Shown here one piece after another: positions 26,674 through 35,951 of a stretch of DNA of 64,000 bases (its first letter is position 1; each line of letters opens with the position of its first letter). The DNA is from Micromonospora sp. LH3U1. GTDB lineage: Bacteria; Actinomycetota; Actinomycetes; Mycobacteriales; Micromonosporaceae. A program made the translations under genes and the position numbers. Location: contig NZ_CP116936.1 of assembly GCF_028475105.1 (NCBI RefSeq), positions 310,001 to 374,000 of the forward strand, in the 5' to 3' direction. The notes under the pieces were generated by a model, which was given only the letters and a program-made list of their open reading frames with translations, had not been told where the DNA came from and did no database searches.

Positions 26674-28305
26674 TCAGCCTTCGGTGACGGTGAAGACCAG
26701 CGGGCCGCCGGGCACCGGCTCGCTGGAGCTGTCGCCGAGCACGCCGTAGCTGGTGGTGCGCTCGGCCGCGTCGGTCAGGGTGAAGCCGATCGTGTATTCG
26801 CCGACCGCGAGGCCGTACCAGCCTAGGTAGAGGTGGTCGGTGAGGGTGCCGTCCTCGGCCTGGTCTCCGCTGCCCCACGACTGGTAGACGACATTGCCGT
26901 CGACGTCGTAGACGTAGGTGGTGGCGATACGGGCCGGTGCGATCTTCAGCGCGGCGGAGATGGTGAGCTCAACAGGTGGCAGGTTGCTCAGTTCGCTGGC
27001 TGGCGACGTCGTCGGGCTGAGGGCCGCTCCCAGGGCCGTTGGGGGTTCGGTGGTCACGACGCGGGTGATTCTGATCTGTGGGTCGGGAGCGCCGAACATC
27101 GATCCGTACAGCGCCGCCTTGCCGGCTCCGTCGACGATCGCGACACCAGTCAGTGAGCATGCCTCGGTGCCGGTGCTGACCCGCACCTCGACGGCGATGC
27201 GACCGTCCGGCTTGGTGACCGGCTGGGCCGACTGCCCGCAGCCGGCCTCGAACCACAAGCGGAGGGATGCCACGCCGCGAAGTGCGCCAGTGACCGCCAT
27301 GGAGAGCTCGACGACCGCATCCTCGCGCCAGTTGTTGACCTGAGCGGGGGAGACGACGAATTCGCTTGCCTGCACCGTCGAGTTGGACGTCACCGTGACC
27401 GACGGCGTCGTCGGGTTCTGGTAGGTCGTGCGGACGCCGGCGTTGTTGAACAACACGAGTTGCGTGAGCCGCCAGTTGCCGGGGTTGGCACCGGCCGGAA
27501 GCGTCACCAGGACTGTGCACGCCACGTAGTTGGCTTCCTCGCCACCGCCGGCGTAGGACCCACCGCAGGTGATGGCCCCCGAGCTGGTGGGGTCCCGCTC
27601 CCAGGTGAACGGTGTCGTCACGCTCTGGCCGCCTGGACCGGCGACCTTGAGCGTGCCCTTCCAGAAACCGGCGCCATTGTCCTGGACGGTGAACTCGTAG
27701 GCGTAGGGGACCGGCTTGTCGCTGACGTAGAGGAAGGGCTCGCTGTTGGCCAAGCGGATCGGTTCGACCGTAGGGCCGGACGCGTCGACCAGGGTCTGGG
27801 CGGCGAACCGGGAGCCGGGGAGCGCTTGCAGCCTGTCGCCGGAGACGGTCGCCTCCCGCTCGCCGGCCTTGATCGTGACTCTGGTGACCTCCCAGGTCGT
27901 GGTCGCCGCGTCGGAGAAGCGCGGCACCCGGAAGTCGTAGGCGTAGGTCGACTGTTGAGGCGTGCCGGAGACGAAGTCGGCGTCCTCCCACGTCGAGCCG
28001 AAGACGTAGTTCGCGATGCGCTCGTGACCGACCAACTCGCCGGTTACCGTGCTGCGCGTGCGAAGCGTCACCGCACCCCGGACCGTCTCGGCGTCGGGAT
28101 CGGTGTTGGTGACGGTGAACGTGAGCCGATTGACGGCTGTGGTCGTCGGCGTGGCGTCGACGGTGGATTGTGCGAAGGAGAGCGCGGATAGCGCCAGTCG
28201 TGGGGTGGCGGCGTGTGCCACCGTGCTGCCGAGGACCGTCGTTGAGGTGGCCAGGGCGAGCGTCAACGTCCCGTGGAGGAATCCGCGGGCGAGAGTTCGG
28301 GACAT
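26674..28305 (-). CDS. secreted beta-rich protein of unknown function (paralogue A)
   Basis: A 543-aa exported protein. A classical signal peptide (RTLARGFLHG followed by a hydrophobic core and VAHA as the likely cleavage site) occupies about residues 1-32. The mature part consists of Ig-like beta segments with alternating Thr/Val and several Cys residues, and has no recognisable catalytic motif. It is a paralogue of the adjacent gene at 28420-30042: order, length and many segments (VSPAQVNNWR / VSPNPVDNWR, APDPQI) match throughout. The first 50 codons and the upstream region are identical to that gene. There is no Shine-Dalgarno sequence before ATG 28305, so it may be translated from a leaderless mRNA. 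Confidence 0.8.
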   Translation of the reverse strand: MSRTLARGFLHGTLTLALATSTTVLGSTVAHAATPRLALSALSFAQSTVDATPTTTAVNRLTFTVTNTDPDAETVRGAVTLRTRSTVTGELVGHERIANYVFGSTWEDADFVSGTPQQSTYAYDFRVPRFSDAATTTWEVTRVTIKAGEREATVSGDRLQALPGSRFAAQTLVDASGPTVEPIRLANSEPFLYVSDKPVPYAYEFTVQDNGAGFWKGTLKVAGPGGQSVTTPFTWERDPTSSGAITCGGSYAGGGEEANYVACTVLVTLPAGANPGNWRLTQLVLFNNAGVRTTYQNPTTPSVTVTSNSTVQASEFVVSPAQVNNWREDAVVELSMAVTGALRGVASLRLWFEAGCGQSAQPVTKPDGRIAVEVRVSTGTEACSLTGVAIVDGAGKAALYGSMFGAPDPQIRITRVVTTEPPTALGAALSPTTSPASELSNLPPVELTISAALKIAPARIATTYVYDVDGNVVYQSWGSGDQAEDGTLTDHLYLGWYGLAVGEYTIGFTLTDAAERTTSYGVLGDSSSEPVPGGPLVFTVTEG

Positions 28306-28401
28306 GGGGGATTGATATCACTCGTGGGCGCTTCTGGTTGGCCCGGGTGGGCAAGCTCGGACAGAGCGGAACAGGCGGGGCGAGCCGCGCGGAAACCGGC
28401 G
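28154..28401. repeat. 248-bp direct repeat, copy 1 (promoter plus signal-peptide region)
   Basis: Identical base for base to 29891-30138, running in the same orientation. It covers the first 50 or so codons of the minus-strand secreted gene and about 96 bp upstream of its start. Similarity stops abruptly at both ends. Identity over a coding plus promoter segment, while the rest of the two genes has diverged, indicates recent gene conversion or duplication. Confidence 0.97.
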
Positions 28402-28419
28402 ACCCGCCCTACCCCGGGA

Positions 28420-30042
28420 TCAGCCCTCGGTGATCGTGAGGACCACCGGACCGCCCGGCAGCGTCAAGCTGCTCGAGACGTCCGGCATGTTCCAGTAGCT
28501 GCGGAGGCCGGAGGCGTCGGACAGCATGAAACCGACCGTGTACCCGCCAGCTTCCAGACCCCAGTAGCTGAGCGAGATGTCGTACGTGAGCGAGCCGTCG
28601 GGCGCCTGGCCACCGTTTCCGGACGTCTGGAAGACGACGTCTCCGTCGGCGTCGTACACGTAGACGGGCATGCTGGTGACGGGCGCGACCTTCACCTCGG
28701 CCTGCACAGTGAGCCTGATGTTCTGGTTGGGAAGCTGGCTCAACGGGATCGACGCCGGGTCGAGCGCGGCGCTCAGCGCTGTCGGCGCCTCGGTGCTCGC
28801 CACCTGGTCGATCGAGATCTGCGGGTCCGGTGCCGACACGTTGGAACCATAGAGCGCGAGGTTGCCGGCACCGTCCCGGACGGACAGCTGGGTCACCTCG
28901 CAGCCACGTGCGCGGCTGGACACGTACACCCGGACGGCGAGCCTACCGTCGGCCTTGGTGTAGGGCTGCCCGGTCGTCGAGCACTGGTCCTCGAAGGTGA
29001 CGTCGAGTTGGGAGATGCCGCGGGTGGCGCCGGTGACCGCCATCGAGAGCTCGGTGGTCACGTCGGCGCGCCAGTTGTCGACCGGGTTCGGCGACACGAC
29101 GAAGTCGGTGGCCTGCAGGGTCGAGTTGGACGTCACCACCATCGACGGGCCGGCGGGGTTCTTGTAGGTGGCCCGCCCGCCCGCGTTGTTGATCAGGATG
29201 ACCTGGGCGACCCGCCAGCTTCCCGGCGCCGTGCCCGGCGGGAATTTCATCTCCATCGAGCACGGTACATAATTGCCGTCGGCGTCGCCGCTGCCCGACA
29301 GGCCGCACCGGAAACCGGTGCTGTATTCGTCGCGCGCCCAGCTGATCTGCGTGCTGATGCTCTGACCGCCGGGGCCGACCAGTTTGATCGAACCCTTCCA
29401 GAGCCCGGACTGGTAGTCGTTGATCGTCAGGCTGAGCGCGAAGTAGGCCGGGTCGTCCTTGACATAGAAGTACGGGCCGCGCCCGTTGTAGAGCGCGAGA
29501 GAGTCGAACGTCGGCGCGGACGAGTCGATGAGCGTGTTCGCCGTGAAGCGGTAGCCCGGGAAGGTGCTCAGCTTGGCGGCACCCACCGTCGCAGAAATGT
29601 CGTCGCCGTGGAGGGTGACCTTGGTGACCTCCCAGGTCGCCGTGGCCGCGTCGGAGTAAGCCCGCACCGGCATGGCGTAGGCGAACGTTGCTTCCTGGGG
29701 TGTGCCCGACACGAGCTCCATGTCGCCATAGTGGTAGTTGTAGTCGAAGCGCGCGACACGGTCGTGACCCAGCAATTCGCCCGTCACCGAACTGCGCATG
29801 CGCAGCGTCACGGTGCCCGTGAGGTTCTGCGCGTCCGGTTCGGTGTTGGTGACGGAGAACGTGAGCTGGTTGGACACGAAGCCCTGGGTCGCGTCGACGG
29901 TGGATTGTGCGAAGGAGAGCGCGGATAGCGCCAGTCGTGGGGTGGCGGCGTGTGCCACCGTGCTGCCGAGGACCGTCGTTGAGGTGGCCAGGGCGAGCGT
30001 CAACGTCCCGTGGAGGAATCCGCGGGCGAGAGTTCGGGACAT
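28420..30042 (-). CDS. secreted beta-rich protein of unknown function (paralogue B)
   Basis: A 540-aa exported protein and tandem paralogue of the gene at 26674-28305. Signal peptide and first 50 residues are identical to that gene; the mature part differs at many positions but keeps the same layout, including the DYQSG/GAGFW region, NWR, DPQI and the final GGPxVxTxTEG end. It is probably an extracellular or wall-associated Ig-like beta protein. No enzymatic motif was found. The start at 30042 lacks a Shine-Dalgarno sequence; the AT-rich GATATCAAT lies about 6-14 bases upstream, where a leaderless -10 region would be. Confidence 0.8.
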   Translation of the reverse strand: MSRTLARGFLHGTLTLALATSTTVLGSTVAHAATPRLALSALSFAQSTVDATQGFVSNQLTFSVTNTEPDAQNLTGTVTLRMRSSVTGELLGHDRVARFDYNYHYGDMELVSGTPQEATFAYAMPVRAYSDAATATWEVTKVTLHGDDISATVGAAKLSTFPGYRFTANTLIDSSAPTFDSLALYNGRGPYFYVKDDPAYFALSLTINDYQSGLWKGSIKLVGPGGQSISTQISWARDEYSTGFRCGLSGSGDADGNYVPCSMEMKFPPGTAPGSWRVAQVILINNAGGRATYKNPAGPSMVVTSNSTLQATDFVVSPNPVDNWRADVTTELSMAVTGATRGISQLDVTFEDQCSTTGQPYTKADGRLAVRVYVSSRARGCEVTQLSVRDGAGNLALYGSNVSAPDPQISIDQVASTEAPTALSAALDPASIPLSQLPNQNIRLTVQAEVKVAPVTSMPVYVYDADGDVVFQTSGNGGQAPDGSLTYDISLSYWGLEAGGYTVGFMLSDASGLRSYWNMPDVSSSLTLPGGPVVLTITEG

Positions 30043-30138
30043 GGGGGATTGATATCACTCGTGGGCGCTTCTGGTTGGCCCGGGTGGGCAAGCTCGGACA
30101 GAGCGGAACAGGCGGGGCGAGCCGCGCGGAAACCGGCG
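29891..30138. repeat. 248-bp direct repeat, copy 2
   Basis: Second copy of the identical segment described for 28154-28401. The two copies are 1737 bp apart start to start, one full gene length, so a tandem duplication of the whole gene followed by divergence outside a recently homogenised 5' part explains the pattern. Confidence 0.97.
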
Positions 30139-30243
30139 CTGCCTCCGCACCCGGCGAGAATTCCCGTGCCCGGGATGTGGAGTGCATCAAGTGGCATCGC
30201 TTGACGGTGCATGGGTGCGGGCGGGTGGGGAACCGGGACGGGC

Positions 30244-30546
30244 ATGAGATCGAACAGCACCCCGGCCGTGGCGGCGTCCGGGGAGGAAGTCGGGTCGGAC
30301 GGCGTACGCCAGCCGGGTGGGGAGGTGCACGCCTGGCTGCCCGGTCAGAACCAGACGGTCTGCGGCCTGGCACTGAGCCGGACCCGTTTGCGGCGCTTTC
30401 CGCACGTGCGCTTCGACTACTCCGGCACCGACGTGCTCACGGAGGCTGACGCGGTGGGCTGGATCTGCCCTCGTTGCCTGGCCGCTACCACCGGTCGGCG
30501 GGGTAAGGAGAAGCACGGCTGGGTCCGGGACTCGCCGCGCCCTTGA
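30244..30546 (+). CDS. small conserved hypothetical protein with CxxC
   Basis: A 100-aa protein of unknown role. It contains VHAWLPGQNQTVCGLALSR, FPHVRFDYSG and WICPRCLA. The CPRC pair with one upstream Cys may bind a metal. Similar short proteins with a VCG...CPRC pattern are frequent in Micromonosporaceae (recalled). ATG 30244 is preferred; the frame is open further upstream (ATG 30211) but that part is low-complexity glycine. The purine-rich sequence before the start is weak. Confidence 0.6.
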   Translation: MRSNSTPAVAASGEEVGSDGVRQPGGEVHAWLPGQNQTVCGLALSRTRLRRFPHVRFDYSGTDVLTEADAVGWICPRCLAATTGRRGKEKHGWVRDSPRP

Positions 30547-30621
30547 TCGACTCGCGATACCGGAAGTCGGGCTGTCCTGCCGGTCGGATACCCCGATTTT
30601 CAGGAAGTCGTGTGGATCAAG
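30542..30621. repeat. imperfect GATCAA-bounded inverted repeat
   Basis: The stretch begins with CTTGATC and ends with GATCAAG. Between them GGAAGTCGGG-like and CCCGATTTTC-like segments also pair imperfectly. It follows the small CxxC gene and may act as its terminator. It belongs to the same style of element as those at 37780, 38462 and 49604, all bounded by TTGATC/GATCAA. Confidence 0.5.
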
Positions 30622-30682
30622 CACGCGCGGGCCGTGCCATAGCGCGCGGTTGAGCGGGCGCTGGGCGGGTACGGGGTCGGGC

Positions 30683-31765
30683 ATGCGGATCGTGGTGGTG
30701 GGGGCGAGCGGCAACGTCGGTACGGCGGTGCTGCGGCGGCTGCGCCGGGAGCGGGGCGTGGAGCTGGCCGGGGTGGTCCGGAGGTTGCCTGGTCCCGACG
30801 CTGGCGAGCCGTACGACCAGGTGGAGTGGCACTCCTGCGACATCGGCGCGCCGGGCGCGGCGGGGCAGCTCGCCGAGGTGTTCGCGGGCGCGGACGCGGT
30901 GGTGCACCTGGCCTGGCAGATCCAGCCCAGCCACGACCAGCGGGTGCTCCGTCGGACCAACGTCGAGGGCAGTCGGGCGGTGATCGACGCGGTGGTCCGG
31001 GCCGGGGTGCCGGCACTGGTGTACGCCTCGTCGGTCGGCACCTACGCGCCCGGCCCGAAGGACCACCCGATCAGCGAGCGGTGGCCGGCCACCGGTGTGC
31101 CCGGCTCGTCGTACAGCGAGCACAAGGCCGAGGTGGAGGCGCTGCTGGACGGGGTCGAGCGGGATCACCCGACGCTACGGGTGGTGCGGATGCGACCCGG
31201 CTTGATCTTCCAGCGGGCCGCCGGTGTGGAGATCACCCGCTACTTTCTCGGCCCGCTGGCGCCGGTCCGGCTGCTGCGCTTCGGCCGGATCCCGCTGGTG
31301 CCGACGAACCGCCGGTTGCGGATGCAGGCGGTGCACGCCGATGACGTGGCCGACGCGTACGCCAGGGCGGTGCTGGGTGATGCGCGCGGCGCCTTCAACG
31401 TCGCCGCGGACCCGGTGCTCACCCCGGAGTTGGTGGCCCGGCACTTCCACGGTTGGACGGTGCCGGTCGCCGCGCCGGTGCTGCGGGTGGCGGCGGCGCT
31501 GACCTGGCGGGCGCGGCTGCAACCGGTCGACGCGGGTTGGGTGGAGTTGGGTCTGAACGCCCCGCTGATGTCCAGCGAGCGCGCGGAGACCGAGCTGGGC
31601 TGGCAGCCCAAGATCGACGCACTCACCGCGCTCAAGGAACTCTTCGTCGGAATGGCCGACGGCGACCACACGGCGAGCCCGCCGCTGTCCGGCGCACCCA
31701 ACCTGCCCGGCCGTCCAGCAGCGCTCCTCCAAGCCCGCCCCCCAGGCCAAGGCAACCCCTACTGA
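30683..31765 (+). CDS. NAD-dependent epimerase/dehydratase (extended SDR)
   Basis: A 360-aa Rossmann-fold oxidoreductase. The N-terminal VVVGASGNVG binds the dinucleotide (residues 4-13). The catalytic Tyr and Lys are in YSEHK, with the active-site Ser/Thr expected in YASSVGTYAPG. ATG 30683 is used because the Rossmann strand then starts at residue 2. The frame is open to 30650 but that start would add a meaningless prefix. A proline-rich tail follows the SDR domain after about residue 325. The substrate is probably a nucleotide sugar or similar but cannot be told. It ends 12 bp from the convergent lipoprotein gene. Confidence 0.85.
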   Translation: MRIVVVGASGNVGTAVLRRLRRERGVELAGVVRRLPGPDAGEPYDQVEWHSCDIGAPGAAGQLAEVFAGADAVVHLAWQIQPSHDQRVLRRTNVEGSRAVIDAVVRAGVPALVYASSVGTYAPGPKDHPISERWPATGVPGSSYSEHKAEVEALLDGVERDHPTLRVVRMRPGLIFQRAAGVEITRYFLGPLAPVRLLRFGRIPLVPTNRRLRMQAVHADDVADAYARAVLGDARGAFNVAADPVLTPELVARHFHGWTVPVAAPVLRVAAALTWRARLQPVDAGWVELGLNAPLMSSERAETELGWQPKIDALTALKELFVGMADGDHTASPPLSGAPNLPGRPAALLQARPPGQGNPY

Positions 31766-31777
31766 GGTACGCCTGCA

Positions 31778-32983
31778 TCAGCTCAGTTTGGAATTGGTTA
31801 CCGTGGGGTTGCGGGCGCCCAGGAAGAAGATGCCGGGGAAGCCACGGGTCTCGAACTTGCCGCTGGGGTTGCGGCGCAGGGTCGAGTTCTCGATCTTCAT
31901 GGTGCCGGTGCGGTTGTTGCTCACGAAGAAGACCGCGCCGCCACCCTCGTTGGCCTTGTTGTTCTCGATGATGGTGCCGGCGATCCGCACGGTGAACTCG
32001 TTGCCGTCGCAGTAGATCGCGCCGCCGCTGCCGCCGCCGGGCGTGCCGGACTTGGCCGGGTTGGCGCCGCTGCCGATCGCCTCGTTGTGGCTGAGCATGC
32101 TGTTCAGCACCACCCACGAGACGCCGATGCTGCTCAGCGCGCCCCCGTTGGAGCAGGAGCCGCCCTGGCCGGTGGCGCCACCGAAGGTGCTGCCCACCAC
32201 GTACACCGGCTTGTTGTCGTACTGGCTCAGCACTCGGATGGCCGCGCCACCCAGGTCGGGGCCGGTGCGGTCGCAGCGGTTGCGGACGAAGCGCGAGTTG
32301 ACCACCTTGAACCGCCCGCCGCGTACGAAGATCGCCCCACCGCCGCCGCCCTCGACCTTGTCGCCGGTGGAGTTGCCGTCGGCGAAGGTCAGGTTCTGCA
32401 CGGTGAGCTGCGGGTGGTCCTGGTTCTGGCAGTGCGAGGTGGTGAAGCCCTGGGCCTCGTCGCAGGTGTTCATGTAGAGGATGCGGCGCCGCCCCTGGCC
32501 GCTCAGCGTGACCCTGCCGCCGCCGTCCAGCACGACCTTCGGCCCGTTGGCGTTGCGGACCTTCGCGGTGGCGGTCATCTTGATCGTCGTCGGGGCCGGT
32601 CCACAGTTGAACGTGATGACCCCGCCGGCCGCGACGGCCTTCACGACCGCCGCGGAGGTGCAACTCGCCGGGGTGCCCGTGCCGATGGTCCGGGTCGGCT
32701 TCGAGGTGTCCACCGCCCGTGCCTCGGCCGGCACGGTCGCCTTGCCGTTCGGGTTGCCGGCCGCGAGCACCTTGTCGGCGGGCTTCGGGCTCGCACTGGC
32801 CCCGGGGCCACCGAGACCGTCCCGGCCAGCCGGCGCGTCACCCTGGTCGCCGGTCGACAGCGCCTCCGGCTCGGCGGACGAGCCGGGCTGGAAGGTGGGA
32901 GCCGGGTCGTTGGGCGCGCAGGCGGGCAGGGTCGCGGTGGCGACACCGAGGACGAGCAGGGCAGCAAGCGACGTCATGCGCAC
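31778..32983 (-). CDS. lipoprotein with right-handed parallel beta-helix
   Basis: A 401-aa exported protein. The lipobox LPAC (Cys about residue 21) predicts lipid anchoring to the outer face of the membrane. A Pro/Ser/Gly-rich linker (about 30-100) is followed by a domain starting with SAAVVKAVAAGGVITFNCG and then many short repeats ending in Asn or Gly, such as VQNLTFADGNST, VVNSRFVRNRC, IIENNKANEGGGAVFF and IENSTLRRN. These are the coils of a pectate-lyase-like or polymorphic-membrane-protein-like beta-helix. No catalytic triad is apparent. It could bind or cleave polysaccharide; which one cannot be decided from sequence. Confidence 0.8.
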   Translation of the reverse strand: MRMTSLAALLVLGVATATLPACAPNDPAPTFQPGSSAEPEALSTGDQGDAPAGRDGLGGPGASASPKPADKVLAAGNPNGKATVPAEARAVDTSKPTRTIGTGTPASCTSAAVVKAVAAGGVITFNCGPAPTTIKMTATAKVRNANGPKVVLDGGGRVTLSGQGRRRILYMNTCDEAQGFTTSHCQNQDHPQLTVQNLTFADGNSTGDKVEGGGGGAIFVRGGRFKVVNSRFVRNRCDRTGPDLGGAAIRVLSQYDNKPVYVVGSTFGGATGQGGSCSNGGALSSIGVSWVVLNSMLSHNEAIGSGANPAKSGTPGGGSGGAIYCDGNEFTVRIAGTIIENNKANEGGGAVFFVSNNRTGTMKIENSTLRRNPSGKFETRGFPGIFFLGARNPTVTNSKLS

Positions 32984-33066
32984 CCCGTGATGCTAGGAGC
33001 CCCGACGGCGTCGCGACGAATCCGCCATGCCGGTTTAATGCGCTGCTAAGACGCGGTGACCGGTGG

Positions 33067-33816
33067 TCAGCTGTGGGAGAGGGCGAAGGCGGTCAGGAAG
33101 CCGGCGACCGTGATCAGACCAACCAGTAGGTGCGCGTTCTCGAACGCCTCGGGGACCATGGTGTCGGTGATCATCGCGAGGATCGCGCCGGCGGCCAGCG
33201 CCGTGATCCCGGCCATCACCTCCGGCGGGGCACCGCCCAGCAACGTGTTACCGAGCAGCGCCGCCGCCCCGCTGATCAGTGCGATCCCCGTCCAGAGCAG
33301 GAAGACGTACCGCCGGGTCCGGCCGGCCTGGCGCATGCCGGCCGCACTGGACAGGCCCTCCGGAACGTTGCTGAGAAAGACCGCCGCCACCGTGACCAGA
33401 CTGACCGTGCCGCCGCCGAGCAGGCTCGCGCCGATCACCACCGATTCCGGTACGCCGTCGAGCAGCGCGCCGACCGCGAGCGCCGACCCGGAGCCGGGCT
33501 GCTCGTCCTCGGAGGGCTGCTGGTCGCCGGACCGCTTCCGGTGCCGCGCGCCGTGCCGGGCGAGAGCCAGGTTGGCCAGGGTGTAGACGGCCGCACCAAC
33601 GGCAGCGCCGAGTGCGGTGGGCAGCAGCCCGCCCTGCGCGTGCGCCTCGGCGATCAACTCGAACGACACGGCGGAGAGCAGCACACCCGCCCCGAACGCC
33701 ATGATCGACGCGATGACGCGCTGAGGCACCCGGGCGAACCAGCCGACCGCCGCCCCGACCAGCAGAGCCGACCCGGCCAGCAGCCCCCACCCACCCGCCT
33801 GTAACCACTCCGGCAT
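33067..33816 (-). CDS. ZIP-family metal transporter
   Basis: A 249-aa integral membrane protein of the ZIP (ZupT/GufA-like) class, which brings zinc or other divalent cations into the cytoplasm. About eight hydrophobic segments are visible. The two metal-site helices are recognisable: GALLDGVPESVVIG and FLSNVPEGLSSA, with the NVPE core. A His-poor, charged loop (RHRKRSGDQQPSEDEQPG) separates helices 3 and 4. ATG 33816 was chosen; GTG 33834 in frame adds six residues. Confidence 0.85.
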   Translation of the reverse strand: MPEWLQAGGWGLLAGSALLVGAAVGWFARVPQRVIASIMAFGAGVLLSAVSFELIAEAHAQGGLLPTALGAAVGAAVYTLANLALARHGARHRKRSGDQQPSEDEQPGSGSALAVGALLDGVPESVVIGASLLGGGTVSLVTVAAVFLSNVPEGLSSAAGMRQAGRTRRYVFLLWTGIALISGAAALLGNTLLGGAPPEVMAGITALAAGAILAMITDTMVPEAFENAHLLVGLITVAGFLTAFALSHS

Positions 33817-33870
33817 TCGCGGGACCCTACCCACGGTTGCCGGGGCGACAAACCCGGTTGTGAGGAAGGC

Positions 33871-35061
33871 TCAGAAGTCGGCGAAGAGGTACGGCACCCG
33901 GCGGGGAAAGATGCCGCGCAGCTCGACGGCCGCATCCGCTGGCACGTCGCCCAACCCCCGCAACGGCAGTTCGGCGGGGTCCAGCACCCCGTACGCCAGG
34001 GCGGAGAGCCCGGCCGCAGTGAGCGTGGCGGTCGGCGCGCGGCCGGCGGTGTCGGCGACCAACTCCAGCGCGCCGGTCGTGCCATCCACCAGGTGGGTGC
34101 CGGCCAGCCAACGGTCACCGGTCAGTTCGAGCCGTACCCGGCCGGGGCCGGCGGGTAGTCCGCTCAACGCGTCCAGCGACAACAGGCGAGCCATCGGGGC
34201 GGACGAACCCGGTACGGCCGTTCGTGCCTCGATGTGTACGTCCAGGTCGGTCAGCCACAGCTCCGGAAACTCGTCGGGCGGGACCTGGACGGTGATCCGC
34301 TCGATCTGGTCGACGTGCCGGGCGAAGAACTGCAACAGCAACGCCCGCGCGAGCGGGTCGGCGACCAGCAGTTCGTTGCCGTGCAGCGTGCCGCCGTGCT
34401 CGTCGATCCGGTACGTAACCGCGCCGGTCACCTCTCCAGCCATCCGGGCGGTGAGCAGCCAGTACTCGTCCCGGTCGCGCATCCCGATCGCTCGATAGTC
34501 CGGGAAGATCGAGAAGCCGTGCCGTTCCTGGAGGCAGCGCTCGGTGAACGCGCGCCACGTCGGATAGCCGGCGGCGACACGTTCCCAGCCCACCTCGCCG
34601 GGGAGGTCCGCGCCGAGCAGCGACCCCAGGTTGGCCGGGGTGAAGGTGACCCTGCGCGGCTTGGGCAGCCCGACGTAGCCGAACCGGGCATAGAAGCTGG
34701 GCCGGAACGGGTAGAGCGCGCTGAGCGTATGCCCCTCGTCGCGCATCTCGTCGAGGAGTTGGTGCAGCAGCGCCCGGACGTGCCCCTGCCGACGGGCCAG
34801 CGGATGGGTGGCCACCCCGGCGACGCCCGCCATCGGCAGCACCACCCCGCGCAGGTTCTGCCGCATCGGGATGGCTGACACGGCGGCCAGCGTGGTGCCG
34901 TCCTCCTCGGCGATCAGCGTCCGGTTGCCCTGGTTGTAGGGCAGGTAGTCGCGGAACTCCTCGGCCCGGGCAGCACTGAGCGGCGACGACTCGAAGGCGT
35001 ACGCGGCCAGCGGGAAGCTGGTGGTGAGACGGTCGTCGGCGGTCACCCGGCGGATGGTCAT
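33871..35061 (-). CDS. Eis-like GNAT N-acetyltransferase
   Basis: A 396-aa acetyl-CoA-dependent acetyltransferase of the Eis family (two GNAT folds plus a sterol-carrier-like C-terminal domain). The acetyl-CoA loop is in ATHPLARRQGHVRALL (about residues 80-95), following VAGVAGV, and the FYARFGYVGLP segment (about 125) is typical of Eis proteins. The C-terminal carboxylate of Eis enzymes acts in catalysis; this protein ends with LFADF. Mycobacterial Eis modifies amines of aminoglycosides and proteins; the substrate here is unknown. Confidence 0.85.
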   Translation of the reverse strand: MTIRRVTADDRLTTSFPLAAYAFESSPLSAARAEEFRDYLPYNQGNRTLIAEEDGTTLAAVSAIPMRQNLRGVVLPMAGVAGVATHPLARRQGHVRALLHQLLDEMRDEGHTLSALYPFRPSFYARFGYVGLPKPRRVTFTPANLGSLLGADLPGEVGWERVAAGYPTWRAFTERCLQERHGFSIFPDYRAIGMRDRDEYWLLTARMAGEVTGAVTYRIDEHGGTLHGNELLVADPLARALLLQFFARHVDQIERITVQVPPDEFPELWLTDLDVHIEARTAVPGSSAPMARLLSLDALSGLPAGPGRVRLELTGDRWLAGTHLVDGTTGALELVADTAGRAPTATLTAAGLSALAYGVLDPAELPLRGLGDVPADAAVELRGIFPRRVPYLFADF

Positions 35062-35139
35062 TCGCCCATCTCAACCTGCCCGGATGACCTGAGCAACCGG
35101 ATTGGCCCGATCAGCGCGACGCCGAGCGGGCCGTGCGGG

Positions 35140-35859
35140 TCAGCGGGCGACGACGTCGGAGACCACGACCGTCACGTTGTCCGGTGCGCCGGCGTGGTGG
35201 GCGAGCTTCACCAACTGCTCCCCACACTGCTGGCGGTCGGCGTACATGCCCAGAGCCGCCGCGATGGCCTCGTTCTCGACGTAGTCGGAGAGGCCGTCGC
35301 TGCACAGCAGCAGCCGGTCGCCGGGGACAACGGTGAGCACACCGACCGCCGGTGGGGTGTCGGCGCCCTGCACAGCCCGGGTCACCAGGGACCGCTGCGG
35401 GTGGTGGCGGGCCTGCTCGGGGGTGAGCGTGCCCTGATCGACCAGCGCCTGCACGAACGTGTCGTCCCGGGTGAGCTGGGTCAGCTCCCCGTCGCGCAGC
35501 AGGTAGCAGCGGGAGTCGCCGACCTGGGCCAGCACCAGCGTCTCCCCGGCCAGCAGCGCCGCGGTGAGCGTGGTGCCCATCCCGTCACGGCTCGGGTCGA
35601 CGGTGATGGCGGCGTGGATGCGCTGGTTGGCAGTGCTGACCACGGCACGCAGGGCGTCGGCGGCGCCATCGGGGTCGGTGGGCGGAGCCAGTTCGTCCAG
35701 GATTCGGATCACGATCTCGCTCGCCACCTCGCCCGCGGGCAGCCCGCCCATGCCGTCGGCGACGGCGATCAGGCGGTCACCGGCGAGGGCGGAGTCCTCG
35801 TTGTTGGTGCGTACCAGGCCGATGTCGTTGAGGATGACCGAGCGGAGGATCAGCGTCAT
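35140..35859 (-). CDS. PP2C-family serine/threonine phosphatase
   Basis: A 239-aa metal-dependent protein phosphatase. The family motifs are RTNNEDS, VADGMGG (metal-binding Asp), DGMGTT, VGDSRCYLLRDGEL, TRDDT, LLLCSDGLSD and the final PDNVTVVV. It is the catalytic domain only, with no membrane anchor. ATG 35859 gives a protein starting MTLILRSVILNDIG; an upstream start at 35889 is possible and neither has a good ribosome-binding site. It probably opposes Ser/Thr kinases encoded elsewhere; no kinase gene is adjacent. Confidence 0.88.
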   Translation of the reverse strand: MTLILRSVILNDIGLVRTNNEDSALAGDRLIAVADGMGGLPAGEVASEIVIRILDELAPPTDPDGAADALRAVVSTANQRIHAAITVDPSRDGMGTTLTAALLAGETLVLAQVGDSRCYLLRDGELTQLTRDDTFVQALVDQGTLTPEQARHHPQRSLVTRAVQGADTPPAVGVLTVVPGDRLLLCSDGLSDYVENEAIAAALGMYADRQQCGEQLVKLAHHAGAPDNVTVVVSDVVAR

Positions 35860-35951
35860 GGGGTCAAGCTTGCCAAGAACACCCCGCATTCGTCTCTACG
35901 CCTACTGCGTAGGTCGAGAAAATGATTGCGATATGGGCCGTTCGGCGGGCC

